A DNA stretch of 64,000 bases from Marthasterias glacialis (GCA_911728455.2 OU452219.1:21635219-21699218), one strand, 5' to 3'; counted from the first letter of the stretch, positions 1 through 15,000 are shown. A program made the numbers and translations. The notes: generated by a model not told the origin, from the sequence alone.

Positions 1-1692
1 CAGGTGTCACAAGAGGCAAGAATCAGCAACATTAGGTTGACAGAGCACCAAGTCCGGGTAAGTGACATCATCCAAGCTGCAGTTCCTCAAAGTGTCTTGT
101 ACCAAATTGCTGTGAAATAACATGGTAAGGGATTTGTTAAGAAACAAATAACTCATCTTCAAGTGAAAAGGATTTTCCAAAGGCAAAGTCCAAAAAAACA
201 AGTAAACAAACACTGTAACAACTCTTTTTTGAGTTTTACCTTTAAGGATTACAGTAGCACATCTAGTAAATCCCTTATGGTAAGGCAGGGGTCTCAAGAG
301 GCAGGGGTCACAAGAAGCAAGCATCATCAACATCATGTTAGAATATGAGGTATAGCTGGAAATTTAAAAAAATATTGTTTTGAAAAAAATAAAAGAATAT
401 TCCAGAGGCAAACACCCCCGACCAAAACAAACAATCCAACAACTCTTTGTTTAGCTTGAATTATACCTTTAAAGATCACAAATACAGGGGTACATCCAGG
501 ACATCCTTCATGGTATGGCGGTTGTCACAAGAAGCAAGAATCATGAGGTTCACAGAGCACCAACTCCGGGTAAGTGACATCATCTAAATTGCTGGTCCTT
601 GGATCATCTTGTACCAAGTTGCTCTAAAGCAATGAGATATTGGTTTAAATATATTAAAAAAAGTGTTTCGAAGGATTTTCCAGAAGTTAACTCTGCCCCA
701 CCCCCACTCCCGAAGCAAAAAAAAACAAAAACAAAAACACTCATTGTTTACCTTTCACCTTCAAAGATCACAAAAATGTGGCACATCTAGTACATCCCTC
801 ATGGTATGGCAGGTGGCACAAGAAGCAAGCAGGTTGACAGAGGTGAGTGACATTATCCACATTGCAGGTCTTAAAAGAGCTTGTGCCAAGTTGCTGTGAA
901 ATAATGAGACATTGGTTTTAGATATTCAAGGAAAAGGATTTTCTAGAGGCAAACTCTACCTCTCCCCAACGAACTAACAAACAAACCAACACCCTTTGTT
1001 TATCTTGAAATGTACCTTCAAAGATCACAAATACTGTAGCACATCATGGTACATCAGGTGTAACAAGAGGCAAGCATCATCAGCATCAGGTTGACAGAGC
1101 ACCAAGTCCAGGTAAGTGACATCTAAGCTGCAGTTTCTCAAAGCATCTTGTACCAAATTACTGTAAAATAATATGGTAAGGGATTTGTTGAGAAACAAAT
1201 AATTTAAAAGGAAAAGAAAAATCAACCACTCGTTTATCTTGAGTTTTACCTCAAAGGATCACAGTGGCGCAAATAGCACATCCCTCAGGGTAAGGCAGGG
1301 GTCGCAAGAGGCAAGCATCATCAACATCAGGTTGACTGATGAGCACTTCCTTCATCCAAAGGCAAACCCCCACCCCCTCATAAAAACAACAAACAACCAA
1401 TCGAACAACATCACGTTTTGCTTGTTAGTTTTACCTTCACGTATCATGAATACAGCAGCACATTAAGTATACATCCCTTATGGTTAGGCGAGTGTCAAAA
1501 CAGGCAAGCATCATCAGCATTAGGTTAACAGAGGGTAAGTGACATCATCCAAGTTGCAGTTCCTCAAAGTGTCTTGTGCAACGTTGCTGCGAAATAATGA
1601 AGTTTTGCTTTAATTAAAAAAAAAACAGCGTTTTTTGAAAAAAGAAAAGCATATTCCAGAGGCAAAGTCTGCCCCCTCAGAAAAAAGGAACA

Positions 1693-1781
<89 letters not shown>

Positions 1782-2060
1782 CAACAGCAATAAACAAACA
1801 AACTAACTAACCAACAACTTTTTATTTATTTTGAATTTTACCTTTTAAGGATCACAGAAGCACATCTAGTACATCCCTCATGGTAGGGCAGATGCATGTC
1901 ACATACAAGCAAGCATCATCAACATCAGGTTGGAAGAGCATCACCTCCTTGAGTAAGTTACAGGTTACAGGTCCACAGGGCGCCTTGTGCCAATTTGCTG
2001 ATGCAGCCACGTCGAAAAAGTTGTTGGTCCTTTTAATTGGATGAGAGGCAGTCACCTTCG
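1..2060 (-). repeat. degenerate ~200-300 bp tandem repeat with exon-like units
   Basis: About eight diverged units repeat a segment around AGGCAAGCATCATCAACAT. Read on the minus strand, most units have a pyrimidine-rich stretch ending TTTCACAG (or TTTTACAG, TTTCGCAG), then about 115-155 nt containing a recurring peptide (roughly LVQDTLRNCSLDDVTY then DLVLCQPDADDACLL), then an AAAG/GTAAAA-type donor. Exon-like segments are 355-240, 621-467, 893-759, 1160-1016 and 1586-1435. Their lengths (116, 155, 135, 145, 152) are not a common multiple of three and stops interrupt the reading, so no continuous protein is supported. It may be a decayed exon array, a non-coding transcript, or a repeat that happens to carry splice-like ends. 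Confidence 0.6.
1694..1781. repeat. (CAA)n microsatellite
   Basis: An almost pure CAA tract of nearly 30 units inside the tandem array. It gives long poly-Leu and poly-Val readings on the minus strand that are not genes. Confidence 0.95.
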
Positions 2061-2559
2061 GTTTGTCTAACTATGAAAGAGAAACACAGGTTGGCCAGCC
2101 TGGCATTATTTATTAAGATAAATATACAGTAAACAATAATTTTAGTTTTTCTCACAAGTGTTCTACAAACTTACCAGCATCAAAAGAAAGGAAGGAAGGA
2201 AGGACACTACAGCAGCTCTTGATATCTATTCATCTGAGATGAGGGTTTTCCTTTGGTGTTATCTGTAAAGCTTAAATAAAAAGTATCGGCCTAGCTTTGC
2301 TAGATCATTATTATTAAACATTTAAAAAACCGGGGTTGTGAATTTCCTTAGCAACATTCTGCTAACTTACCAACCAGAACAATGAAGGATAGTAAGGGTG
2401 GGAAAAAAGGAGCAAATATAGTTTACAACTGTTAATCCAAGATGATGGCTGAATATATGTGTACTTATCTCTTTCCTGTGAACTTGATAAACTTTGATTC
2501 TTCTTTAACATTCTGGAACATGGAATTGTACTGCAATTGAAGATCTTGAAATATCATTA
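2061..2559. other. no gene seen
   Basis: AT-rich sequence between the exon-like array and satellite 1. A short GGAA tract lies near 2190. No open frame or recognisable repeat was found. Confidence 0.5.
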
Positions 2560-5500
2560 TGGTATAAACAGATACTTATGCGCTTTCCATCTATGTCTTG
2601 TGAGACATTAGTTTTGATCACAGTTCTTGCAGATTTCAATGCCACCTCAACTGCTCATATAGCTCCATTTTTTTTGCAGTTCTTGCAAATTTGTTGTCAC
2701 CTCCATTGTTCCATAGATCTTGTAAAAAAAACTCAAAGAAAAATTAGTTCTGTCCACAGTTCTTGCTGTCATCCTAAGTGTTCCCTTAGATCTTGTGTGA
2801 AGTTCAGTTGTGTTCATAGAACTTGCATCTGTCTTAAAGTTAACAGTTCTCATTGTTTTGTTTCCACCTCCATAATTCCCACAGATCTTGCATGAACTCA
2901 CAGAGTGTTACTTAAATCCTCAGAGGAAATGAAGTTTTCATCACAGTTCTTCCAATGTTGTTATCATCCCAAGTGTTCCCATAGAGCTTGTGTGAAGTTC
3001 AGTTTTGTTCATAGAACTTGCATCTGTCTTAAAGTTAACAGTTCTCATTGTCTTGTTTTCATCTCCATAATTCCCACAGATCTTGCATGAACTCACTAAG
3101 TGTTACTTGAATCCTCATAGGAAATGAAGTTCTGATCACAGTTCTTCCAATGTTGTTATCATCCCAAGTGTTCCCATAGAGCTTGTGTGAAGTTCAGTTG
3201 AATTCATATCACTTGCATCTGTCTTAAAGTTAACAGTTCTCATTGTCTTGTTTCCACCTCCACAATTCCCACAGATCTTGCATGAACTCACAGAGTGTTA
3301 CTTGAATCCTCAGAGGAAAAGAAAATATGATCACAGTTCTTCCAATGTTGTTATCCTAAGTGTTCCCTTAGATCTTGTGTGAAGTTCAGTTGTGTTCATA
3401 GAACTTGCATCTGTCTTAAAGTTAACAGTTCTCATTGTCTTGTTTCCACCTCCATAATTCCCACAGATCTTGCATGAACTCATTGAGTGTTACTTGAATC
3501 CTCATAGGAAATGAAGTTCTGATCACAGTTCTTTCAATGTTGTTATCATCCTAAGTGTTCCCATAGATCTTGTGTGAAATTCAGTTGTGTTCATAGCACT
3601 TGGATCAGTCTTAAAGTTAACAGTTCCACCTCCATAATTCCCACAGATCTTGAACGAACTCACTGAGTGTTACTTGAATCCTCAGAGGAAATTCAGTTCT
3701 GATCACAGTTCTTCCAATGTTGTTATCATCCAAAGTGTTCCCATAGAGCTTGTGTGAAGTTCAGTTGAATTCATATCACTTGCATCTGTCTTAAAGTTAA
3801 CAGTTCTCATTGTCTTGTTTTCATCTCCATAATTCCCACAGATCTTGCATGAACTCACTAAGTGTTACTTGAATCCTCAGAGGAAATGAAGTTCTGATCA
3901 CAGTTCTTCCAATGTTGTTATCATCCCAAGTGTTCCCATAGAGCTTGTGTGAAGTTCAGTTGTGTTCATAGAACTTGGATCAGTCTTAAAGTTAACAGTT
4001 CTCATTATCTTGTTTCCACCTCCATAATTCCCACAGATCTTGCATGAGCTCACAGAGTGTTACTTAAATCCTCATAGGAAATGAAGCTCTGATCACAGTT
4101 CTTCCAATGTTGTTATCATCCCAAGTGTTCCCATAGGTCTTGTGTGAAGTTCAGTTGTGTTCATAGAACTTGCATCTGTCTTAAAGTTAACAGTTCTCAT
4201 TGTCCTGTTTTCACCTCCATAATTCCCACAGATCTTGCATGAGCTCACAGAGTGTTGTTTAAATCCTCATACAAATTCAGTTCTGATCACAGTTCTTCCA
4301 ATGTTGTTATCATCCCAAGTGTTCCCATAGAGCTTGTGTGAAATTCATTTGTGTTCATAGCACTTGCATCTGTCTTAAAGTTAACAGTTCTCATTGTCTT
4401 GTTTTCACCTCCATAATTCCCACAGATCTTGCATGAACTCACTCAGTGTTACTTAAATCCTCAGAAGAGATGAAGTTTTCATCACAGTTCTTTCAATGTT
4501 GTGTTTATCCGAAGTGTTCCCATAGATCTTGTGTGAAATTCAGTTGTGTTCAAAGGATTTGCATCAGTCTTAAAGTTAACAGTTCTCATTGTCTTGTTTC
4601 CACCTCCATATTTCCCACAGATCTTGCATAAACTCACTGACTGTTACTTGAATCCTCAGAGGAAATGAAAATATGATCACAGTTCTTTAAATGTTGTTGT
4701 TATCCGAAGTGTTCCCATAGATCTTGTGTGAAGTTCAGTTGTGTTCATAGCATTTGCATCAGTCTTAAAGTCAACAGTTCTCATTATCTTGTTTTCACCT
4801 CCATATTTCCCACAGATCTTGCATAAACTCACTGACTGTTACTTGAATCCTAATAGGAAATGAAGTTTTCATCACAGTTCTTTCAATGTTGTTGTTATCC
4901 GAAATGTTCCCATAGATCTTGTGTGAAGTTCAGTTGTGTTCATAGCATTTGCATCAGTCTTAAAGTTAACAGTTCTCATTGTCTTGTTTTCACCTCCATA
5001 ATTCCCACAGATCTTGCATCAACTCACAGAGTGTTACTTGAATCCTCAGAGGAAATGAAAATATGATCACAGTTCTTCCAATGTTGTTATCCTAAGTGTT
5101 CCCATAGATTTTTTGTGAAGTTCAGTTGTGTTCATAGCATTTGCATCAGTCTTAAAGTTAACAGTTCTCATTATCTTGTTTTCACCTCCATAATTCCCAC
5201 AGATCTTGCATGAACTCACTGACTGTTACTTGAATCCTAATAGGAAATGAAGTTTTCATCAAAGTTCTTCCAATCTTGTTGTCATCCAAAGTGTTTCCAT
5301 AGATCTTGTGTTAAGTTCAGTTGTGTTTATAGCACTTGCATCAGTCTTAAAGTTAACAGTTCTCATTGTCTTGTTTTCACCACCATAAATCCCACAGATC
5401 TTGCATCACTGAGTGTTGCTTAAATCCTCATAGAAAATTAAGTTCTGATCACAGTTCTTTCAATGTTGTTGTTATCCGAAGTGTTCCCATAGATCTTGTG

Positions 5501-6314
5501 TTAAGTTCAGTTGTGTTCATAGCACTTGCATCAGTCTTAAAGTTAACAGTTCTCATTGTCTTGTTTTCACCTCCATAATTCCCACAGATCTTGCATGAAC
5601 TCACTCACTGTTACTTGAATCCTTATAGGAAATGAAGTTCTGATCACAGTTCTTTCAATGCTGTTGTCATCCAAAGTGTTCCCTTAGATCTTGTATGAAG
5701 TTCAGTTGTGTTCATAGCATTTGCATCAGTCTTAAAGTTAATACTTCTCATTGTCTTGTTTTCACCTCCATAATTCCCACAGATCTTGCATGAACTCACT
5801 GAGTGTTACTTGAATCCTCAGAGGAAATGATGTTCTGATCACAGTTCTTCCAATCTTGTTGTCATCCAAAGTGTTTCCATAGAGCTTGTGGTAAGTTCAG
5901 TTGTGTTCATAGCACTTGCATCAGTCTTAAAGTTAACAGTTCTCATTGTCTTGTTTTCACCACCATAAATCCCACAGATCTTGCATCACTGAGTGTTGCT
6001 TAAATCATCATAGAAAATTAAGTTCTGATCACAGTTCTTTCAATGTTGTTATCATCCTAAGTGTTTCCATAGACCTCGTGTGAAGTTCAGTTGTGTTCAT
6101 AGCATTTGCATCAGTCTGAAAATTAACAGTTCTCATTGTCTTGTTTTCACCTCCATAGTTCCCACATATCTTGCATCACTGACTGTTACTTGAATCCTCA
6201 TAGGAAATGAAGTTCTGATCACAGTTCTTTCAATGCTGTTGTTATCCTAAGTGCTTCCATAGACCTTGTATGAAGTTCAGTTGTGTTCATAGCATTTGCA
6301 TCAGTCTTAAAGTT

Positions 6315-7345
6315 AATACTTCTCGATGTCTTGTTTTCACTTCCATAGAACTTGTTTGAAATTCAGTTGTAATCATAACACTTGCAGTCTTGTTGTTAAC
6401 TAAGTGTTACTTGAATCCTCACAGAAAATTATATTGTAATCACAGTTCTTGCAGTTTTGTTGTCTTCTTAAGAGTTTCCATAGATAACGCATTTATTGAT
6501 CAGTTGTGATCATTACACTTGCAGTCTTGTTGTTACCTGAGTTTTACATTTGAAATGTTCACCATCTCCTCAAGTACAGAATGCAGATGACTTTCCATAT
6601 TGACCCATAGGTTTGGTTGGAGCTCAATTAAACAAGTATGAGGCCCTAACCAGGCACTGAAAGATGTTGAGCCAGCTTAGCCTAGGGTGCAATTAATGTC
6701 ATACTCCAGGAAAACATAGACTGTTACCATCTGGGGAGTGGGGGCACTGTTTGTAACCGATTTTGTTTCTTCACATCTCTGCATCTTGGGTCTATTGCAT
6801 AACTCTGCTCTTTTGCAGTTGAATGTTTGAAATGTTCCCCATCTCCTCAGCTACAGAGTGCAGATTAACTCATAGGGTGAAGCTTTTGATGCACAGCTAT
6901 GAGGCCCTAACCAGGCACTGACAGATGTTGAGCCAGTTTAGCCTGGGGTGCAGTTTAATGTCATACTCCAGGACATAAGAAGATGATAAGAAAAAGAGGG
7001 GGGTGTCAAAAATAGTTTTAAGAACACCTGTAAGTGATACTTGAATCCTCACAGAAAATTATATTGAAATCACAGTTCTTGCATTCTTGTTGTCATCTTA
7101 AGCATTCCCATAGATCTTGTGTCAAACTTAGTTTCGATCTTAACACTTGCACTCTTGATGTTAACTAAGGGTTACTTGAATCTTCAAGGAAAAATAATGT
7201 GTTCACAGTTCTTGCAGCCTTGTTGTCATCAAGGCATTTTTGCATCCTTGTTGTGATCTTAAGCATTCCCATAGATCTTGTGTCAAATTCAGTTGTGTTC
7301 ATAGCATTTGCTTCAGTCTTAAAGTTAACTTTCAGGTTAACTTTT
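6315..7345. repeat. satellite 1 insert block, copy 1
   Basis: Diverged monomers followed by two related segments that share ATGAGGCCCTAACCAGGCAC and GATGTTGAGCCAG, then a GTCAAAAATAGTTTTAAG segment. The landmark TGAGGCCC is at 6639. Confidence 0.8.
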
Positions 7346-8796
7346 TTTTAACTCATTGTCTTGTTTTCACCTCCATAATTCCCACAGATCTTGCATGAAC
7401 TCACTCAGTGTTACTTAAATCCTCAGAGGAAATGACGTTCTGATCACAATTTTTTCAATGTTGTTATTATCAGAAGTGTTCCCATAGATCTTGTGTGTTA
7501 CTAAAATCCTCAGAGAAAGATTCAGTTCTGATCACAGTTCTTCCAATGTTGTTATCATCCTAAGTGTTCCCATAGATCTTGTGTGAAATTCAGTTATGTT
7601 CATAGCATTTGCATCAGTCCTAAAGTTAACAGTTCTCATTTTCTTGCTTTCACCTCCATAATTCCCACAGATCTTGCATGAACTCACACAGTGTTACTTG
7701 AATCCTCAGAAGAAATGAAGTTCTGATCCCAGTTCTTTCAATGTTGTTGTCATCCTAAGTGTTCCCATAGGTCTTGTGTGAAGTTCAGTTGTGTTCATAG
7801 CATTTGCATCAGTCTTAAAGTTAACAGTTCTCATTGTCTGTTTTCACCACCATAATTCCCACAGATCTTGCATGAACTCACTGAGTGTTACTTAAATCCT
7901 CAGAAGAAATTCACTTCTGATCACAGTTCATCCAATGTTGTTATCATCCTAAGTGTTCCCATAGATCTTGTGTGAAATTCAGTTGTGTTCATATCACTTG
8001 CATCAGTCTTAAAGTTAACAGTTCTCATTGTCTTGTTTTCACCACCATAATTCCCACAGATCTTGCATGAACTCACTGAGTGTTACTTAAATCCTCAGAA
8101 GAAATTCACTTCTGATCACAGTTCATCCAATGTTGTTATCATCCTAAGTGTTCCCATAGATCTTGTGTGAAATTCAGTTGTGTTCATATCACTTGCATCA
8201 GTCTTAAAGTTAACAGTTCTCATTGTCTTGTTTCCACCTCCATAATTCCCACAGATCTTGCATGAACTCACTCACTGTTACTTAAATCCTCATAGAAAAT
8301 TAAGTCCTGATCACAGTTCTTTTAATGGTGTTGTCATCCAAAGTGTTCCTATAGATCTTGTGTGAAGTTCAGTTGTGTTCATAGCACTTGCAACAGTCTT
8401 AAAGTTAACAGTTCTCATTGTCTTGTTTCCACCTCCATAATTCCCACAGATCTTGCATGAACTCACTGACTGTTACTTGAATCCTAATAGGAAATGAAGT
8501 TTTCATCACAGTTCTTTCAATGTTGTTATCATCCTAAGTGTTCCCATAGATCTTGTGTGAAAATAAGTTGTGTTCATAGCATTTGCATCAGTCTTAAAAT
8601 TATCAGTTCTCATTGTCTTGTTTTCACCTCCATAGTTCCCACAGATCTTGCATGAACTCACTGACTGTTACTTGAATCCTCATAGGAAATGAAGTTTTGA
8701 TCACAGTTCTTTCAATGCTGTTGTTATCCGAAGTGTTTCCATAGACCTTGTATGAAGTTCAGTTGTGTTCATAGCATTTGCATCAGTCTTAAAGTT

Positions 8797-9760
8797 AATA
8801 CTTCTCGATGTCTTGTTTTCACTTCCATAGAACTTGTTTGAAATTCAGTTGTAATCATAACACTTGCAGTCTTGTTGTTAACTAAGTGTTACTTGAATCC
8901 TCACAGAAAATTATATTGTAATCACAGTTCTTGCAGTTTTGTTGTCATCCTAAGAGTTTCCATAGATAACACATGAATTGATCAGTTGTAATCATTACAC
9001 TTGCAGTCTTGTTGTTACCTGAGTTTTACATTTGAAATGTTCACCATCTCCTCAAGTACAGAATGCAGATGACTTTCCGTATTGACCCATAGGTTTGGTT
9101 GGAGCTCAATTAAACAAGTATGAGGCCCTAACCAAGCACTGACAGATGTTGAGCCAGCTTAGCCTGGGGTGCAATTAATGTCATACTCCAGGACAACACA
9201 GACTGTTACCATCTGGGGAGTGGGGGCACTGTTTGTAACCGATTTTGTTTCTTCACATCTCTGCATCTTGGGTCTATTGCACAACTCTGCTCTTTTGCAG
9301 TTGAATGTTTGAAACGTTCCCCATCTCCTCAGCTACAGAGTGCAGATTAACTCATAGGGTGAAGCTCTTGATGCACAGCTATGAGGCCCTAACCAGGCAC
9401 TGACAGATGTTGAGCCAGTTTAGCCTGGGGTGCAGTTTAATGTCAAACTCCAGGACATAAGAAGATGATTAGAGAAAGGGGGGTTGTCAAAAATAGTTTT
9501 AAGAACACCTGTAAGTGATACTTGAATCCTCACAGAAAATTATATTGTAATCACAGTTCTTGCATTCTTGTTGTCATCTTAAGCATTCCCATAGATCTTG
9601 TGTCAAACTTAGTTTCGATCTTAACACTTGCACTCTTGATGTTAACTAAGGGTTACTTGAATCCTCACAGAAAAATAATGTGTTCACAGTTCTTGCAGCC
9701 TTGTTCTCATCAAGGCATTTTTGCATTCTTGTTGTCATCTTAAGCATTCCCATAGATCTT
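8797..9760. repeat. satellite 1 insert block, copy 2
   Basis: Nearly the same sequence as copy 1, with TGAGGCCC at 9121, 2,482 bp downstream of the landmark in copy 1. Confidence 0.8.
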
Positions 9761-10976
9761 GTGTCAAATTCAGTTGTGTTCATATCACTTGCATCAGTCT
9801 TAAAGTTAACAGTTCTCATTGTCTTGTTTCCACCTCCATAATTCCCACAGATCTTGGATGAACTCACTCACTGTTACTTAAATCCTCATAGAAAATTAAG
9901 TCCTGATCACAGTTCTTTTAATGGTGTTGTCATCCAAAGTGTTCCTATAGATCTTGTGTGAAGTTCAGTTGTGTTCATAGCATTTGCAACAGTCTTAAAG
10001 TTAACAGTTCTCATTGTCTTGTTTTCACCTCCATAATTCCCACAGATCTTGTATGAACTTACTGACTGTTACTTGAATCCTATAAGGAAATGAAGTTTTC
10101 ATCACAGTTCTTTCAATGTTGTTGTCATCCAAAGTGTTCCCATAGGTCTTGTGTGAAGTTCAGTTGTGTTCATAGCACTTGCAACAGTCTTAAAGTTAAC
10201 AGTTCTCATTGTCTTGTTTCCACCTCCATAATTCCCACAGATCTTGCATGAACTCACTGACTGTTACTTGAATCCTAATAGGAAATGAAGTTTTCATCAC
10301 AGTTCTTTCAATGTTGTTATCATCCTAAGTGTTCCCATAGATGTTGTGTGAAGTTCAGTTGTGTTCATAGCATTTGCATCAGTCTTAAAGTTAACAGTTC
10401 TCATTGTCTTGTTTTCACCTCCATAATTCCCACAGATCTTGCATGAACTCACTGAGTGTTACTTGAATCCTCATAGGAAATGAAGTTCTGATCACAGTTC
10501 TTTCAATGTTGTTATCATCCTAAGTGTTTCCATAGACCTTGTGTGAAGTTCAGTTGTGTTCATAGCATTTGCATCAGTCTTAAAGTTAACAGTTCTCATT
10601 GTCTTGTTTCCACCTCCATAATTCCCACAGATCTTGCATGAACTCACTGAGTGTTACTTGAATCCTCAAAGGAAATGAAGTTCTGATCACAGTTCTTCCA
10701 ATGTTGTTGTTATCCCAAGTGTTCCCATAGGTCTTGTGTGAAATGCAGTTGTGTTCATAGCATTTGCATCAGTCTTAAAATTATCAGTTCTCATTGTCTT
10801 GTTTTCACCTCCATAGTTCCCACAGATCTTGCATGAACTCACTGACTGTTACTTGAATCCTCATAGGAAATGAAGTTTTGATCACAGTTCTTTCAATGCT
10901 GTTGTTATCCGAAGTGTTTCCATAGACCTTGTATGAAGTTCAGTTGTGTTCATAGCATTTGCATCAGTCTTAAAGT

Positions 10977-12010
10977 TAATACTTCTCGATGTCTTGTTTT
11001 CACTTCCATAGAACTTGTTTGAAATTCAGTTGTAATCATAACACTTGCAGTCTTGTTGTTAACTAAGTGTTACTTGAATCCTCACAGAAAATTATATTGT
11101 AATCACAGTTCTTGCAGTTTTGTTGTCATCCTAAGAGTTTCCATAGATAACACATGAATTGATCAGTTGTAATCATTACACTTGCAGTCTTGTTGTTACC
11201 TGAGTTTTACATTTGAAATGTTCACCATCTCCTCAAGTACAGAATGCAGATGACTTTCCGTATTGACCCATAGGTTTGGTTGGAGCTCAATTAAACAAGT
11301 ATGAGGCCCTATCAAAGCACTGACAGATGTTGAGCCAGCTTAGCCTGGGGTGCAATTAATGTCATACTCCAGGACAACACAGACTGTTACCATCTGGGGA
11401 GTGGGGGCACTGTTTGTAACCGATTTTGTTTCTTCACATCTCTGCATCTTGGGTCTATTGCATAACTCTGCTCTTTGGCAGTTGAATGTTTGAAACGTTC
11501 CCCATCTCCTCAGCTACAGAGTGCAGATTAACTCATAGGGTGAAGCTTTTGATGCACAGCTATGAGGCCCTAACCAGGCACTGACAGATGTTGAGCCAGT
11601 TTAGCCTGGGGTGCAGTTTAATGTCATACTCCAGGACATAAGAAGATGATTAGAGAAAGGGGGGGTGTCAAAAATAGTTTTAAGAACACCTGTAAGTGAT
11701 ACTTGAATCCTCACAGAAAATTATATTGTAATCACAGTTCTTGCATTCTTGTTGTCATCTTAAGCATTCCCATAGATCTTGTGTCAAACTTAGTTTCGAT
11801 CTTAACACTTGCACTCTTGATGTTAACTAAGGGTTACTTGAATCCTCACAGAAAAATAATGTGTTCACAGTTCTTGCAGCCTTGTTGTTATCAAGGCATT
11901 TTTGCATTCTTGTTGTCATCTTAAGCATTCCCATAGATCTTGTGTCAAATTCAGTTGTGTTCATAGCATTTGCATCAGTCTTGAAGTTAACTTTCAGGTT
12001 AACTTTTTTT
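10977..12010. repeat. satellite 1 insert block, copy 3
   Basis: TGAGGCCC at 11302, 2,181 bp after copy 2. As in copy 1, it ends in an AGGTTAACTTTTTTTTAAC stretch, so copies 1 and 3 share an end that copy 2 lacks. Confidence 0.8.
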
Positions 12011-15000
12011 TAACTCATTGTCTTGTTTTCACCTCCATAATTCCCACAGATCTTGCATGAACTCACTCAGTGTTACTTAAATCCTCAGAGGAAATGACGT
12101 TCTGATCACAGTTCTTTCAATGTTGTTATTATCAGAAGTGTTCCCATAGAACTTGTGTGTTACTAAAATCCTCAGAGAAAGATTCAGTTCTGATCACAGT
12201 TCTTTCAATGTTGTTATCATCCTAAGTGGTCAGATAGATCTTGTGTGAAATGCAGTTGTGTTCATATCACTTGCATCAGTCTTAAAGTTAACAGTTCTCA
12301 TTGTCCTGTTTTCACCTCCATAATTCCCACAGGTCTTGCATGAACTCACTGAGTATTACTTGAATCCTCATAAGAAATGAAGTCTTGATCACAGTTCTTT
12401 CAATGTTGTTATCATCCTAAGTGTTCCCATAGATCTTGTGCGAAGTTCAGTTGTGTTCATAGCACTTGCAACAGTCTTAAAGTTAACAGTTCTCATTATC
12501 TTGTTTTCACATCATAATTCCCACAGATCTTGCATGAACTCACTGAGTGTTACTTGAATCCTAATAGGAAATGAAGTTCTGATCACAGTTCTTTCAATGT
12601 TGTTGTTATCCGAAGTATTCCCATAGATCTTGTGTGAAGTTCAGTTGTGTTCATAGCACTTGCAACAGTCTTAAAGTTAAGAGTTCTCATTGTCTTGTTT
12701 TCACCTCCATAATTCCCACAGATCTTGCAGGAACTCACTGACTGTTACTTGAATCCTAATAGGAAATGAAGTTTTTATCACAGTTCTTTCAATGTTGTTG
12801 TTATCCGAAATGTTCCCATAGATCTTGTGTGAAGTTCAGTTATGTTCATAGCATTTGCATGAGTCTTAAAGTTAACAGTTCTCATTGTCTTATTTTCACC
12901 TCCATAATTCCCACAGATCTTGCATGAACTCACTGAGTGTTACTTGAATCCTCATAGGAAAGGAAGTTCTGTTCACAGTTCTTTCAATGTTGTTATCATC
13001 CAAAGTGTTTCCATAGATCTTGTGTGAAGTTCAGTTGTGTTCATAGCACTTGCATCAGTCTTAAAGTTAACAGTTCTCATTGTCTTGTTTTCACCTCCAT
13101 AATTCCCACAGATCTTGCATAAACTCACACAGTGTTACTTGAATCCTCATAGAAAATTCAGTTCTGATCACAGTTCTTTCAATGTTGTTGTCATCCAAAG
13201 TGTTCCCATAGGTCTTGTGTGAAATTCAGTTGTGTTCATAGCATTTGCAACAGTCTTAAAGTTAACAGTTCTCATTGTCTTGTTTCCACCTCCATAATTC
13301 CCACAGATCTTGCATGAACTCACTGACTGTTACTTGAATCCTAATAGGAAATGAAGTTTTTATCACAGTTCTTTAAATGTTGTTATCATCCAAAGTGTTT
13401 CCATAGATCTTGTGTGAAGTTCAGTTGTGTTCATAGCACTTGCATCAGTCTTAAAGTTAACAGTTCTCATTGTCTTGTTTCCACCTCCATAATTCCCACA
13501 GATCTTGCATGAACTCACTGACTGTTACTTGAATCCTAATAGGAAATGAAGTTTTTATCACAGTTCTTTAAATGTTGTTATCATCCAAAGTGTTTCCATA
13601 GATCTTGTGTGAAGTTCAGTTGTGTTCATAGCACTTGCATCAGTCTTAAAGTTAACAGTTGTCATAGTCTTGTTTTCACCTCCATAATTCTCACAGATCT
13701 TGTATGATCTTTTTGACTGTTACTTGAATCCTCATAGGAAATGAAGTTCTGATCACAGTTCTTCCATTGTTGTTGTTATCTGAAGTGTTCCCATAGATTT
13801 TGTGTGAAGTTCCATTATGTTCATAGCACTTGCATCAGTCTTAAAGTTAACAGTTCTCATTGTCATGTTTTCACCTCCATAATTCCCACAGATCTTGCAT
13901 GAACTCACTGAGTGTTACTTGAATCCTTATAGGAAATGAAGTTCTGATCACAGTTCTTTCAATGTTGTTGTTATCTGAAGTGTTCCCATAGATCTTGTGT
14001 GAAGTTCAGTTGTGTTCATAGCGCTTGCAACAGTCTTAAAGTTAACAGTTCTCATTGTCTTGTTTTCACCTCCATAATTCCCACAGATCTTGCATGAACT
14101 CACTGACTGTTACTTGAATCCTAATAGGAAATGAAGTTTTTATCACAGTTCTTTCAATGTTGTTGTTATCCGAAATGTTCCCATAGGTCTTGTGTGAAGT
14201 TCAGTTGTGTTCATAGATTTGCATCAGTCTTAAAGTTAACAGTTCTCATTGTCTTGTTTTCATCACCATAATTCCCACAGATCTTGCATGAACTCACTCA
14301 CTGTTATTTAAATCCTCATAGAAAATTAAGTTCTGATCACAGTTCTTTTAATGGTGTTGTCATCCAAAGTGTTCCCATAGATCTTGTGTGAAGTTCAGTT
14401 GTGTTCATAGCATTTGCATCAGTCTTAAAGTTAAGAGTTCTCATTGTCTTGTTTTCATCACCGTCATTCCCACAGATCTTGCATGAACTCACTGAGTGTT
14501 ACTTGAATCCTCATAGGAAATGAAGTTCTGATCACAGTTTTTCCAATGTTGTTGTTATCCTAAGTGTTCCCATAGATCTTGTGTGAAATGCAGTTGTGTT
14601 CATTGCATTTGCAACAGTCTTAAAGTAAACAGTTCTCATTGTCTTGTTTTCACCTCCATAATTCTCACAGATCTTGTATGAACTTACTGACTGTTACTTG
14701 AATCCTCATAGGAAATTAAGTTCTGATCACAGTTCTTTAAATGTTGTTGTTATCCGTAGTGTTCCCATAGATCTTGTGCGAAGTTCAGTTGTGTTCATAG
14801 CACTTGCAACAGTCTTAAAGTTAACAGTTCTCATTATCTTGTTTTCACCTCATAATTCCCACAGATCTTGCATGAACTCACTGAGTGTTACTTGAATCCT
14901 AATAGGAAATGAAGTTCTGATCACAGTTCTTTCAATGTTGTTGTTATCCGAAGTGTTCCCATAGATCTTGTGTGAAGTTCAGTTGTGTTCATAGCACTTG

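Noticed and set aside
1564-1801. Poly-Leu and poly-Val frames
   Set aside because: Translation of the (CAA)n microsatellite.
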